From Microcoleus sp. FACHB-61 (lineage in GTDB: Bacteria > Cyanobacteriota > Cyanobacteriia > Cyanobacteriales > Microcoleaceae), in contig JACJNY010000005.1 of assembly GCA_014695295.1 (NCBI GenBank), positions 1 to 56,827 on the forward strand: DNA of 56,827 nt. Direction: 5' to 3'. A program made the translations under genes and the position numbers. The notes below the pieces were generated by a model. That model was not told where the DNA came from. It was given only the letters and a program-made list of their open reading frames with translations, and did no database searches. Positions 27,924-38,600 of this stretch are shown here, in pieces; the stretch's first letter is position 1, and the number at the start of each line of letters is the position of its first letter.

Positions 27924-30900
27924 TTAAAGCTCTCCCAAAATTGCGGTAATGTTGTCTAAATCGTCCTGGCCCCACTGGCTCCACTTAAACTCTGCAAAGT
28001 CAGAAGGAGTGCAGCCGCCGGCGTCGGGGGACTGACAGTATTGAATTAGCGATCGCAGCGATTCTATAAAGCCCGTTGCCAAATTTTCAATGCTTTCTCG
28101 TCGATGAAAGTTTTCGCTGTACGTCCAATCTAATTGCAGCTTGCTGCTGGCAATAAATCCGTTAATTTCCAGCAGGTAACACCGATTTCCGCGCGGGCTG
28201 TGAATGGGGCCACTAGGCTCGGAGGACAGCATCAACAAAGAAGATTTCGGCAGCACTTGGTCAAACTGTCCGAGATAGTTAAAGCTTACCTCAGCTTGCG
28301 GCAATTTTTGCAAATTTTTAGCAGTTTCTGGGTTTAAATATCGTTGGACACCGAAGCCAACACCGCGATTTGGCACTGCGCGTAATTGCTCTTTCACTGA
28401 TTTGATGGCAGCCCCTAGATCGGAAGGTTTTTCTAAATTTAACAGGACGGGGAAAACTGCTGTGAACCAGCCGATTGTGCGCGACAAATCTACTCCTTCA
28501 AATAAATCTTCGCGCCCGTGACCTTCTAAGTCCAGTAAAAGTGAGTTATTGCCAGTCCAGCGTTCAAATGCTTGACCTAAAGCAGTTAGCAAGACATCAT
28601 TAATTTGAGTGCGGTAAGCGGCAGGTACTTCTTGGAGGAGCAGTTTTGTTTCTTCAACACTCAAAGCAACGGATACTGTCTTTTCAGATGCAACTAAATT
28701 AGCTGCTGTGGGGAAATCTATTGGCAAGCGAGAAGTTGGTTGGTGAGAAAAGGCGAACCAGTAATCGAACTCTGCTTGCAATTCGGGCGATCGCGCCCAC
28801 TCATGCAAGCGTTCGGCCCACTGCTTAAATGAGGTTGTTTTGGGCGGGAGCGCGACTGTTTCGCCGCGGCTAATCTGCCCATAAGCTGTCTGGAAATCCT
28901 CAATTAAAATTCGCCACGAAACCCCATCAACCGCTAAGTGATGAATGGCTAATAACAAGCGATTTGGCTGATGTTTGCCCAAGTCAAATAGGGCAGCGCG
29001 AAGTAATGGCCCCTCTGACAAATTCAAACTGGCTTGCAACTGAGTGGCGGCGGTTTGGAAAGCGCCTTCTCGCTCCTCTGGAGGTAGCGACGACAAATCA
29101 ATGCAGGTAAACGGAGCAAGTTCGTCGGGATTGGCGAGCTCCTGCTGCCAGCCAGCTTCTCCTCGCGCAAAACGCAGGCGCAGCGCGTCGTGGTGCTTCA
29201 GCAATTCTTGCAAAACTGACTCAATTAATGCAGGTTCGAGAGGTTGTCGCAACTCTAAAAGCACCGCCTGATTCCAGTGGTGTGGATCGGAGAGATTTTG
29301 TTCAAAAAACCAGTGTTGAATCGGTGTCAGAGGAACTTCGCCAATGATTAATCCCTGTTCCGATTGTTGGGGCTGAGCTGTATCGGCAACGGCTGCTAAC
29401 TGTGCAATGGTTTGGTGTTGAAACAGTTGTTTTGGAGTGAGCCGCAACCCCGCTTGATTGGCTTTAGAAATGACTTGAATGCTGAGGATAGAATCGCCGC
29501 CCAATTCAAAGAAATTGTCGTCAATTCCCACTTGTTCTAACCCCAATACTTGCGCCCAAATTTCTGCCAGGATTTTCTCAATAGCCGTGCTTGGCGCGGC
29601 GAATGCCTCTTCGAGTTCTGGGCGATCGCGTTCCGGTGCAGGTAGTGCCTTGCGATCGACTTTGCCGTTGGGAGTTAGAGGCAGCGATTCCAGCATCACG
29701 AAGGCAGACGGCACCATATACTCTGGCAAGCGTTGTTGCAGGAACTGGCGCAGCTCGCTAGAAGATAACTGTAGGGGCGGTGCCCCCGTGCCCGCCCCTA
29801 CGCGGGCGTTGGGGACGACGTAAGCAACGAGACGCTTGCGAGCGTTCGCCCCGAACCATACCAAAACCGCACTTTCCCGCACTGCCGGATGCTGGGACAG
29901 CACCGCCTCAATCTCTGCCAGCTCAATGCGGAACCCGCGAATTTTTACCTGATTGTCAATGCGACCGACATATTCGATGTTGCCATCTGGTCGATAACGA
30001 GTTAAGTCTCCAGTTTTGTAAAGGCGCGAACCAGGTTTATTGCTAAATGGGCTGGGGATAAATTTTTCTTCCGTCAGCTCGGGACGGTTGAGGTATCCCC
30101 GTGCCAAACCAGCGCCGCCGACGTGCAACTCGCCCGGAATGCCAGTGGGTACAGGCTGCCCGTTACAATCTAGGATGTAGGTTTGGACATTGCCAATAGG
30201 ACGCCCGATCGGCAACTCCCTCAATGTGGCGTCGGCTGCCGATAATTCGCATATCGTTGCCACCACAGTGGCTTCTGTAGGGCCGTAAGTATTCACCAGA
30301 CGTACTTGTTGCCCTACACGCTCAATCCAAGTTTTCAATCGTTCGGGAAGCGCTTTTTCTCCGCCAATGATTGTCAAGCGTAATGACGGGGCAAGTACCA
30401 AGGTTTCTTGGCTCAATAAGGCTGTCAGTTCGTGCCAGTAGGCTGTCGGCAAACTCAGAACAGTTAAGTTCCAAGTCCTGCACTTTTCCCAAAATACACC
30501 CGCTGAATCCAGCATGGAATCAGTACGCAATACGAGTGTTGCGCCCGAAGTCAGGCAGGGGTAGATTTCTTCGGCACTGGCATCGAAACTAATAGAGGCA
30601 AACTGCAAAACGCGATCGCGCTTTTCTATTCCATATTCAGCGATCGCAGCCGTCGTGTAATTGACTAGCGATCGGTGTTCGATTAAAACGCCTTTGGGTT
30701 TTCCTGTAGAGCCTGACGTGTAGATAACGTAGGCCAGGTTTTCTGGCTTTACGCCGCTGCGAGGGTTTTCTGAGCTGTAAAAAGCAATTTCTTCCCAGCC
30801 CGAGTCCAAGCAGACAACACGCGCCGAGTGTGGCGGAAGTTTTTCGAGCAGCTTTTCTTGGGCCAGCAGCACCTGCACTGAAGAGTCTTCTAGCATGAAA

Positions 30901-32663
30901 GCCAAGCGCTCTTTAGGATAGTTTGGATCGAGCGGGACGTAAGCACCGCCCGCTTTGAGGACGCCCAACAAGCCGATTACCATCAAGGGCGATCGCTCGA
31001 CGCAAATCCCCACCAGCACTTCTGCCTCCACTCCCAGCGAGCGCAGGTGGCGCGCCAACTGGTTTGCTCTGGCGTTCAGTTCCCTATAGCTGAGTTCTTC
31101 TCCTTCAAAAACCACTGCCACAGCGTCGGGCGATCGCTCAACAGCCTCCTCAAATAACTGATGGATGCACTTATCCTGGGGATACTGGGCAAAAGTATTA
31201 TTCCACTGCAGCAGTTGCTGCTTTTCGGCTGCTGTCAGCAGCGGCAAGCTGGAGAGGCGCTGCTCTGGATTAGCGGCGATACCTTCCAACAAGGTTTGCA
31301 GGTGTCCGAGCATCCGGGTAATGGTGGCGCGATCGAACAAATCCGTGCTGTATTGCACTGAGGCTTGCAGCCTTTCCCCCACTTCTTCTAAATCCAAGCT
31401 CAAATCAAACTGCGTCGTATTCGTTTCGAGATCGAGCATACTTAAAGTCAATCCGGGCAGATCCAAAGGCGGCATGGGGTTATTCCGCAACTGGAACATA
31501 ACCTGAAATACCGGGTTATAACTCAGACTGCGCTCGGGTTGCAGTTCCTCAACCAGTTTCTCAAATGGCAAGTCTTGGTGCGCGTAGGCTCCCAAAGTCA
31601 CCTCGCGCAAGCGTTGAAGCAATTCTCGAAAAGTAGGATCGCCGGAAACGTCAGTTCGCAACACCAGCGTATTGACGAATACGCCAATGAGCCCTTCAAT
31701 TTCCGCGCGGTTGCGGTTGGCGATCGGCGAGCCGACTAGCAAGTCTGTCCGCCCTGTATAGCGGTAGAGCAGCGCTTTAAATGCCGCCAGCAGCGTCATA
31801 AACAGGGTAACGTCCTCCCGCTGGCTGAGGTTTTTAAGGGCGGCTGTCAGCTCCTGAGACAGCAATAGCGACTGGGTTGCGCCTTCGGAGCTCAGAATTG
31901 GAGGTCGGGGTCGATCGGCAGGCAGTTCCAGCAAGGGAGGCGCTCCCTCCAACTGTTGCTTCCAGTACGCAAGCTGAGTTTGCAGCACTTCGCCGCAGAG
32001 CCAGTTGCGCTGCCAGATCGCAAAGTCGGCATACTGTACGGGAAGCTCTGGAAGCTGCGGTTGGTTTCCGGCGGATAAGGCTTCGTAAATTGCCGCCAGT
32101 TCCCGCGCCAGCACTCCTATGGACCAGCCATCTGAAACGATGTGGTGCATCGTCAGCAGCAGGACGTATTCTTCTTCGCTAAGCTGTAGCAAAGATGTCC
32201 GCAGCAAGGGGCCTCGTTCTAAGTCAAAGGGCTGTTGCGCTTCCTTTGCAGATAGCTGCTTTACGGCTGCGTCTCGATCGCTCTGGGGCAGTTCTCGCAG
32301 GTCTATTACTGGCAGCCGCAGGCGAGTTCCAGGGGGAGCAATGACTTGAATGGGCTGTCCCTGAACCTCAGTAAAAGTCGATCGCAAAGCTTCGTGCCGG
32401 TTGAGGATTTCGTTGAAAGTTTGCTCCAACACGGCGACATTTAATTTGCCTTTGAGCCGGATAGCGCCTGGGAGATTGTAGAAAGATTTTCCCGCCTCGA
32501 ACTGGTCAAAAAACCACAGCCGTTGCTGGGCGAAAGACAAGGGAATCGAGTCGCCTTCTTTCCTTTTAGGAATTCTGCGAGCGGTTGAGGATTCTACCCC
32601 CTTTTCTCGCAGCATCACTTCCAGCAATGCGCGTTTTTTTGCAGATAGTTTCAAATAGCTCAT
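27924..32663 (-). CDS. NRPS, C-A(Lys-like)-T-E
   Basis: 1579 residues: condensation (about 40-470, MHHIVSDGW at 172-180), adenylation (about 490-1020), carrier (FFELGGDSIL, Ser about 1058; the GGDS form is usual before an epimerase), epimerization domain (about 1105-1560, HHLAVDGVSW at 1241-1250 and EGHGRED). The specificity residues read D-A-E-S-I-G-T-V-V(-K), close to the Lys code D-A-E-S-I-G-S-V-C-K of bacitracin synthetase, so a Lys or related basic residue, epimerized to D, is likely. It follows the first NRPS by 34 bases and precedes the beta-Ala module by one base. The residue identity is less sure than for the other modules. Confidence 0.9.
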   Translation of the reverse strand: MSYLKLSAKKRALLEVMLREKGVESSTARRIPKRKEGDSIPLSFAQQRLWFFDQFEAGKSFYNLPGAIRLKGKLNVAVLEQTFNEILNRHEALRSTFTEVQGQPIQVIAPPGTRLRLPVIDLRELPQSDRDAAVKQLSAKEAQQPFDLERGPLLRTSLLQLSEEEYVLLLTMHHIVSDGWSIGVLARELAAIYEALSAGNQPQLPELPVQYADFAIWQRNWLCGEVLQTQLAYWKQQLEGAPPLLELPADRPRPPILSSEGATQSLLLSQELTAALKNLSQREDVTLFMTLLAAFKALLYRYTGRTDLLVGSPIANRNRAEIEGLIGVFVNTLVLRTDVSGDPTFRELLQRLREVTLGAYAHQDLPFEKLVEELQPERSLSYNPVFQVMFQLRNNPMPPLDLPGLTLSMLDLETNTTQFDLSLDLEEVGERLQASVQYSTDLFDRATITRMLGHLQTLLEGIAANPEQRLSSLPLLTAAEKQQLLQWNNTFAQYPQDKCIHQLFEEAVERSPDAVAVVFEGEELSYRELNARANQLARHLRSLGVEAEVLVGICVERSPLMVIGLLGVLKAGGAYVPLDPNYPKERLAFMLEDSSVQVLLAQEKLLEKLPPHSARVVCLDSGWEEIAFYSSENPRSGVKPENLAYVIYTSGSTGKPKGVLIEHRSLVNYTTAAIAEYGIEKRDRVLQFASISFDASAEEIYPCLTSGATLVLRTDSMLDSAGVFWEKCRTWNLTVLSLPTAYWHELTALLSQETLVLAPSLRLTIIGGEKALPERLKTWIERVGQQVRLVNTYGPTEATVVATICELSAADATLRELPIGRPIGNVQTYILDCNGQPVPTGIPGELHVGGAGLARGYLNRPELTEEKFIPSPFSNKPGSRLYKTGDLTRYRPDGNIEYVGRIDNQVKIRGFRIELAEIEAVLSQHPAVRESAVLVWFGANARKRLVAYVVPNARVGAGTGAPPLQLSSSELRQFLQQRLPEYMVPSAFVMLESLPLTPNGKVDRKALPAPERDRPELEEAFAAPSTAIEKILAEIWAQVLGLEQVGIDDNFFELGGDSILSIQVISKANQAGLRLTPKQLFQHQTIAQLAAVADTAQPQQSEQGLIIGEVPLTPIQHWFFEQNLSDPHHWNQAVLLELRQPLEPALIESVLQELLKHHDALRLRFARGEAGWQQELANPDELAPFTCIDLSSLPPEEREGAFQTAATQLQASLNLSEGPLLRAALFDLGKHQPNRLLLAIHHLAVDGVSWRILIEDFQTAYGQISRGETVALPPKTTSFKQWAERLHEWARSPELQAEFDYWFAFSHQPTSRLPIDFPTAANLVASEKTVSVALSVEETKLLLQEVPAAYRTQINDVLLTALGQAFERWTGNNSLLLDLEGHGREDLFEGVDLSRTIGWFTAVFPVLLNLEKPSDLGAAIKSVKEQLRAVPNRGVGFGVQRYLNPETAKNLQKLPQAEVSFNYLGQFDQVLPKSSLLMLSSEPSGPIHSPRGNRCYLLEINGFIASSKLQLDWTYSENFHRRESIENLATGFIESLRSLIQYCQSPDAGGCTPSDFAEFKWSQWGQDDLDNITAILGEL
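29771..29801. repeat. GC-rich palindromic repeat inside an NRPS gene, copy 2
   Basis: The arms GTAGGGGCGG (29771-29780) and CCGCCCCTAC (29792-29801) are perfect reverse complements around an 11-base centre. The insert encodes VGAGTGAPPL in the loop between VAYVVPN and ELRQF of the Lys-like A domain. The same repeat family occurs at 14042-14069 in the equivalent loop of the Gly domain. Confidence 0.75.
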
Positions 32664-32697
32664 TGGACTTTTGTTTGTTTTGACTCAATTGCTGGGA

Positions 32698-35600
32698 TTA
32701 ATAACTAGAAGAAGCTGCGATCGTCAATTCCCGATCGGGGAGAGAAGTTTTCTCGGCGAGCATTCGCTCTACTTCTTCATCGGAAAGTTCCGCAAGACTC
32801 AGCAGCAATTGAGCGGTATTTTCAACTTTCTCTCGCTGCGCCGGATTTTCCACCAGGGCCGCTGCTTGCTCGGATGCGGTAGGCGACTCGAAGAAGGAGC
32901 GCATGGGGACATCTACCCCGAAGGTGTCGCGCACGGCTGAGATGATTTGCGTTGCTAGTAGGGAGTGCCCTCCTAAATCGATGAAAAAGTTGTCGTGAAT
33001 GCTGATTTTTTCCACTCCGAGTATTTCAGCCCATATACCTGCGAGAACTTTTTCAACCGGGGTGCCAGGCGCGACAAAGGTTTTGGGAAGGAAGGCGGCA
33101 TCCGGTGCGGGAAGAGCTTTGTGGTCTACTTTTCCATTGGCAGATAGCGGCAGCGCCTCCAGCATGACAAATGCAGACGGCAGCATATATTCGGGCAGCT
33201 TTTGGCTCAGAAATTGCCGCAATTCGCAAATTTCTGGCGCTGTATTTTGTTGGGGAACCACATAGGCTACTAACCGTTTCTGACTGCGTTCTTCCCCGAA
33301 TGCCGTTACTACACACGATCGCACTGCCGGGTGCTGGTTCAAAGCGGCTTCAATTTCTCCGGCCTCGATGCGGTATCCCCGAATTTTGATGCGGAAGTCT
33401 TCTCGCCCTAAAAATTCGATGTTGCCGTCAGGGAGGAAGCGCCCTAAATCTCCCGTTCGGTACAAGCGTTCGCCCGTGACGGGGTGCGTTATGAAGCTGG
33501 CGGCAGTTTTTTCCGGATTGCGCCAGTAACCTTTTGCCAGTCCAATTCCACCGATGTAAAGCTGCCCGGGAACCGATATCGGCCTGGGTTCTAGCGCTTC
33601 GTCAAATACATAAAAGCGCTGATTTTTCATCGGTTTGCCGTAAGGCACGCTTTTCCAATCTGGGCTGACTTCTTCAATGGGATAGAGAATGGACCAGATA
33701 GACGCTTCAGTCGCCCCCCCCAAGCTCACGACTTGCACGCATTCGCGCAAGGATTTAATTTGCCCCGGCAAAGTCAAAGGCAGCCAATCTCCGCTGAGCA
33801 AGACTAACCGCAGATTCTGGAAAACTTCCGATCTGCAGGCGGCATATTCCACCATCATCTGCATTAAAGCCGGCACGGAATTCCAAATACTGATGTTTTC
33901 CCGCACCATTAGTTCTGCCCAGCGAGCGGGGTCTTGTGCGGCTGAAGATTCGGGCAAGACAATCGTTCCGCCAGCCGCTAGGGTGCCGAAGATGTCATAA
34001 ACTGACAGGTCGAAACTGAGGGAAGAAAGCGCCAGCACTCGGTCACCTGCTCCTACCCCGAAACGCTGGTTGATGTCAGCAATGGTGTTGACGGCACCGC
34101 GATGGTCAATAATTACCCCTTTGGGCACGCCGGTAGAGCCAGAGGTGTAAATGACATAGGCGAGGTCTTCTGGCGTTTGCACTGGCTCTAAAGGCTGGTG
34201 GAATTCATCGGTCAGTTCTTCGGTATCGGCGCAAATTCGCTGCAGGTTTTCTGGCCAATCTAAGGAGACCTCTAGCCCTGATTGGGTGACAGCTATCTCA
34301 ACGTCTGCTTGCGCGAACAGGTGCGATCGCCGTTCTTTTGGCAGTGCGGGGTCTACGGGTACATAGGCCGCCCCAGACATGAGAATTCCCAAACACGCCA
34401 CCACTTGTTCCCACCCTTTCTCCATGACGACTGCAACTAAAGTGTTGGGTCGAGCTCCCAGCTTTTGCAGTCGATAACCCAGCGCGCGGGAACGCCGGTA
34501 TAGCTCCTCATAAGTCAGGGTGCGATGCGTTGCCACGACAGCCACTTTTTGCGGGTGCAAAGGCACGCGGGCAGCAAACAAAGTGTGAAGCATTTCTGCA
34601 GGCACCGGCGCATCGGTCGCGTTAATAGCGGCTCGCTGCTGCAGTTGTGTCGCTGGCAGTAATTGGGGATTTGCTTCTTGCCAGATTTCCGATTCATCAG
34701 CCAAACGCTGCAGGAAATGGCTGTAAGTGGCAAACATATCATCCAGCATCCCTGCGGGGAAAAGTTCTTCCACAGCATCCCAGTTGAAAACCAAAGCACC
34801 CGCTTCTTCCGACACCTGAACGTCTAAGAAAACTTGGGGTGTCTGAGTGATGGCGCAAACTGTCTCTCCCAGCCAGTGCAGCGGGAAATTTTGTTCTCCT
34901 TCGGCATTTTGAGTCAGGGTGCTGGTAAACACCACCGGCATCAGCGCTGCTGAAACACTCCCTTGTTGGCGGAGCAACTCCCGCAAAACTTGCACGCCGC
35001 TGAAATAGCGGTGGTCGAGGTCATCCCACAATTGCTCTTGGAGTCGCCGAACCCGAGCTGCAAAGCTATCCCGCGCCGAGTTATCGACGGCCAGCAATAT
35101 CAGTGAGGTGAAATCTCCGGCGATCTCATTAACTTGAGGGTGCAAGGGCAAGCGATTAAACAGAGTTAGCCCAATGGTAAACCGAGGATTTTTGCTCCAA
35201 ACAGCCAGAACTTCCGCAAAAGCAGCGAGCAAGATTCCCGAAGGGGTGCTGCCGGCTTTAGTTGACTTATTTTTGAGTTGCTGCCAGGTTTTTGGGTCTA
35301 ATTGGCCGGTTCGGCGCTCGAAACGCGGTTTTTTGATGGCAGCCGGATTCTTAACCAAGGGCAGATCCGGTGCCGGCGGTAAAGTGGGAATGCGGCTTTG
35401 CCAGTAATCCACAGATCGCCGGTACTCTTCTGTATGGCGGCAGGCTAATTCTGCAAAGACATAATCTCGGAAGGAGATTTCAATGTCCGAAAGGATTTCG
35501 TTGGGATTCTGGTAAAGCTTGGCCCATTCCCGACCCAGCATTTGAAAACTCCAAGCGTCGGCAATCAAGGCATCAAAGCTGAAGTGCAGCCGCACCCGCC

Positions 35601-38600
35601 GGTCATCTAACACAGAGGCGCGAATTTCAAATAAAGGCCAGCGATCGCTCGGAATTACCTGATGGGACAGAGACTCACGAACCGCTTCCATCTGAGAATT
35701 TACGACTCTATAATTTTGCCCGCGCAGGTCTAAAACTTGAATTTGATAAGCCGGCACCCGCTCCAAGATTTGCTGCTGCCCGTCTGGCCTGACGATCGCT
35801 CGCAGCATTTCGTGACGGTCTATTAATTGCTGCCAAGCTTTGCTGAATCGCTCCAGGTCTAAATTGACGCTTTCAATCTCTGCATAAATGTGCGTGGCGA
35901 CCCCGCCCAACTCAAACGTTTCTGTGCGACCAATCCAGTAAGCTTGCTGGATGTCGGTGAGCCCGAAGGGCTGGTGCCGCCCCTCTGGATCGGGCGTTAT
36001 TACCGGCAGGCTATTGACAAAAACTTGTTTTACTGCATCTCTTTTTTGCTGCGAAATTACAGCCGCCAAACTTTCCACAGTCGGGTACTGAAACAAACTG
36101 CGTAGTGGCAACTCTACCTGAAACGCTTCTCGCACTTTAGCAATCAGTTGCGTTGCGAGTAGGGAATGTCCTCCCAACTCGAAGAAATTGTCGCCAATTC
36201 CTATTTGTTTGACGCCGAGCACCTGACTCCAAATTTCAGCGAGTAACTGTTCTTCCCCAGTGCGAGGTGCAAAAGCTGCGTTTAATTCCGATCTTTCTAC
36301 ATCGGGCGCTCTGAGCGATCGGCGATCGATTTTTCCATTAGATGTTAAAGGCAGAGCCTCTAGCAGCACGAAGGCTGAAGGGATCATGTATTGTGGCAGC
36401 TTTTCTTTGAGAAAGCCACGCAGTTTGCTAATTAAAGATGGCTGCTCAGTGCTGAATTCTGAGCTAGAAACGATATAAGCCACCAAGCGGTTTTCGCCTG
36501 AATTATCCTCCCCAAGCAGCACTACACTTTCCCGCACTGCTGGATGCTGGCTCAGTACCGCTTCAATCTCGCCCAGTTCAATTCGGAAACCGCGAATTTT
36601 GACTTGATTGTCGCTGCGGCCTAAAAATTCAATCGTTCCATCTTGCAGGTAGCGGGCAATATCTCCAGTTTTGTACAACCGCGCCCCGATTTCCTCACAG
36701 AAGGGATTGGGAATAAACTTTTGGGCAGTTAGTTCGGGTAGGTTCAAATAGCCTCTGGATAAGCCAGCGCCGCCGATATAAAGTTGGCCCAAAACGCCTA
36801 CAGGAACCGGCTGCAAATTTGCGTCCAGAATGTAGAGCTGGGTGTTGGGAAGAGGGCGACCAATCGGGATCGAACCGCGCTTTGATTCAACGGATTTTAT
36901 CGGATGGATGGCTGTCCAGACAGTGGCTTCTGTGGGGCCGTAAAAGTTCCAAAGGGGGAGGTTCCACTCAAGCAACTCAGAAGCGAGTTCTGCAGGCAAA
37001 GCTTCTCCGCCGCAAATAATTAGGCCCAGGCTCCATTTTGGCTCGCGATCGGCAGTTTTTTGAGCGTCAATCAGTTGGCGAATTGCTGAAGGAGTTTGAT
37101 TGAGAATGGTAACTCGCTCTGTGCACAGCAATTGGTAAAAAGCGGAGGGCGATTGAGTCACTTCGAGAGGGACTATAACCAGCTTGCAGCCGTGAACAAG
37201 CGCTCCCCAAATTTCCCATACGGAGAAGTCGAAAGCGTAAGAGTGAAAAACAGTCCAAGCGTCGCGCTCGCTAAAATTAAATAGGGGGTAAGTGGCTGCA
37301 AAAAGATGAACGGCGCTGCGATGGTTGACTTGAACGCCCTTGGGTTTCCCTGTCGAACCTGACGTATAGATTACATAAGCGAGACAATCGGGTGTTACAT
37401 CGCTCAAACAATTTTCTTTGCTTTCGATCGCGATGTTTTCCCAGTCTGAATCAAGGAAAACTACACTCTGCGCCCGATCGCGAATCTTCTCATCTAAATG
37501 CGACTGCGCCAGCAGCACTTGAACCTTGGCATCTTCCAGCATGAAGCTCAAGCGTTCACTTGAATACGCCGGATCGAGCGGAACATAAGCGCCGCCAGCC
37601 TTAATAATTCCCAGCAATCCCACCACCATTTCTAGGGAGCGATCGACATAAATTCCGACGCGGACTTCAGGTTTTACACCGAGTTTTTGCAGGTAGTGCG
37701 CGACTTGATTCGCTCGTTTATTCAGTTCGCCGTAGGTTAGTTTTTGGTCTTCAAATACGACTGCAATGGCATCCGGCGTCTGCTGGGCCCGAGCTTCAAA
37801 CATCTGGTGAATTGTAGAATCTTTTGGATAATCGACTCGCGTATTATTCCACTCCACCAACAGTTGATGCCGTTCGCGATCGCTCAGCAATGGCAACTCG
37901 TCCAGGCGCCGATCGGCATTGGCGATAATTCCTTCCAGCAAAATCTGAAAATGCCCGTGCATCCGCGCGATCGTGCTGGGTTGGAACAGGTTCGTGCTGT
38001 ACTCCCACGTCGCCGTCAACCCCCGCTCGGTTTCTTCCAAAAATAGCATCAAGTCGAAATTAGCGGTTCCGGTATCAATTTCATGGGATTTTAAGGTCAG
38101 CCCTGGCAATTCTAGAGTCTGCGTCAAGCCGTTTTGCAAGGCAAAGGCCACTTGAAACAGCGGCGAGTAGCTCAAATCTCGCTCTGGCTGCAACTCCTCG
38201 ACAAGCTTCTCAATCGGTACATCTTGATGCGCGTAAGCGCCTAATGCCACTTCTCGCACGCTCCTTAGCAACTCTCGAAAAGTCGGATTTCCATTTAAGT
38301 CAGACCGCAGCACTAAAGTATTGACAAAAAATCCAATTAATGATTCAGTCTCGCTGCGATTGCGGTTGGCGATCGGAGAGCCAACTAAAATATCTGTCTG
38401 CCCCGTGTAGCGATAAAGCAGCGTCTTGAAGGCTGCCAGCAACGTCATAAATAGGGTGGATTTTTCTTGCTGGCCCAACCCGGCCAGCGCCAAGCTCAAA
38501 TCTTTGGGCAACTCCCAAGTTTGTCTCGCACCCTGGAACGTTTGAACGGCGGGGCGAGGAAAGTCTGTTGGTAAATTTAGAATCGGCAAGCTGCCGCTTA

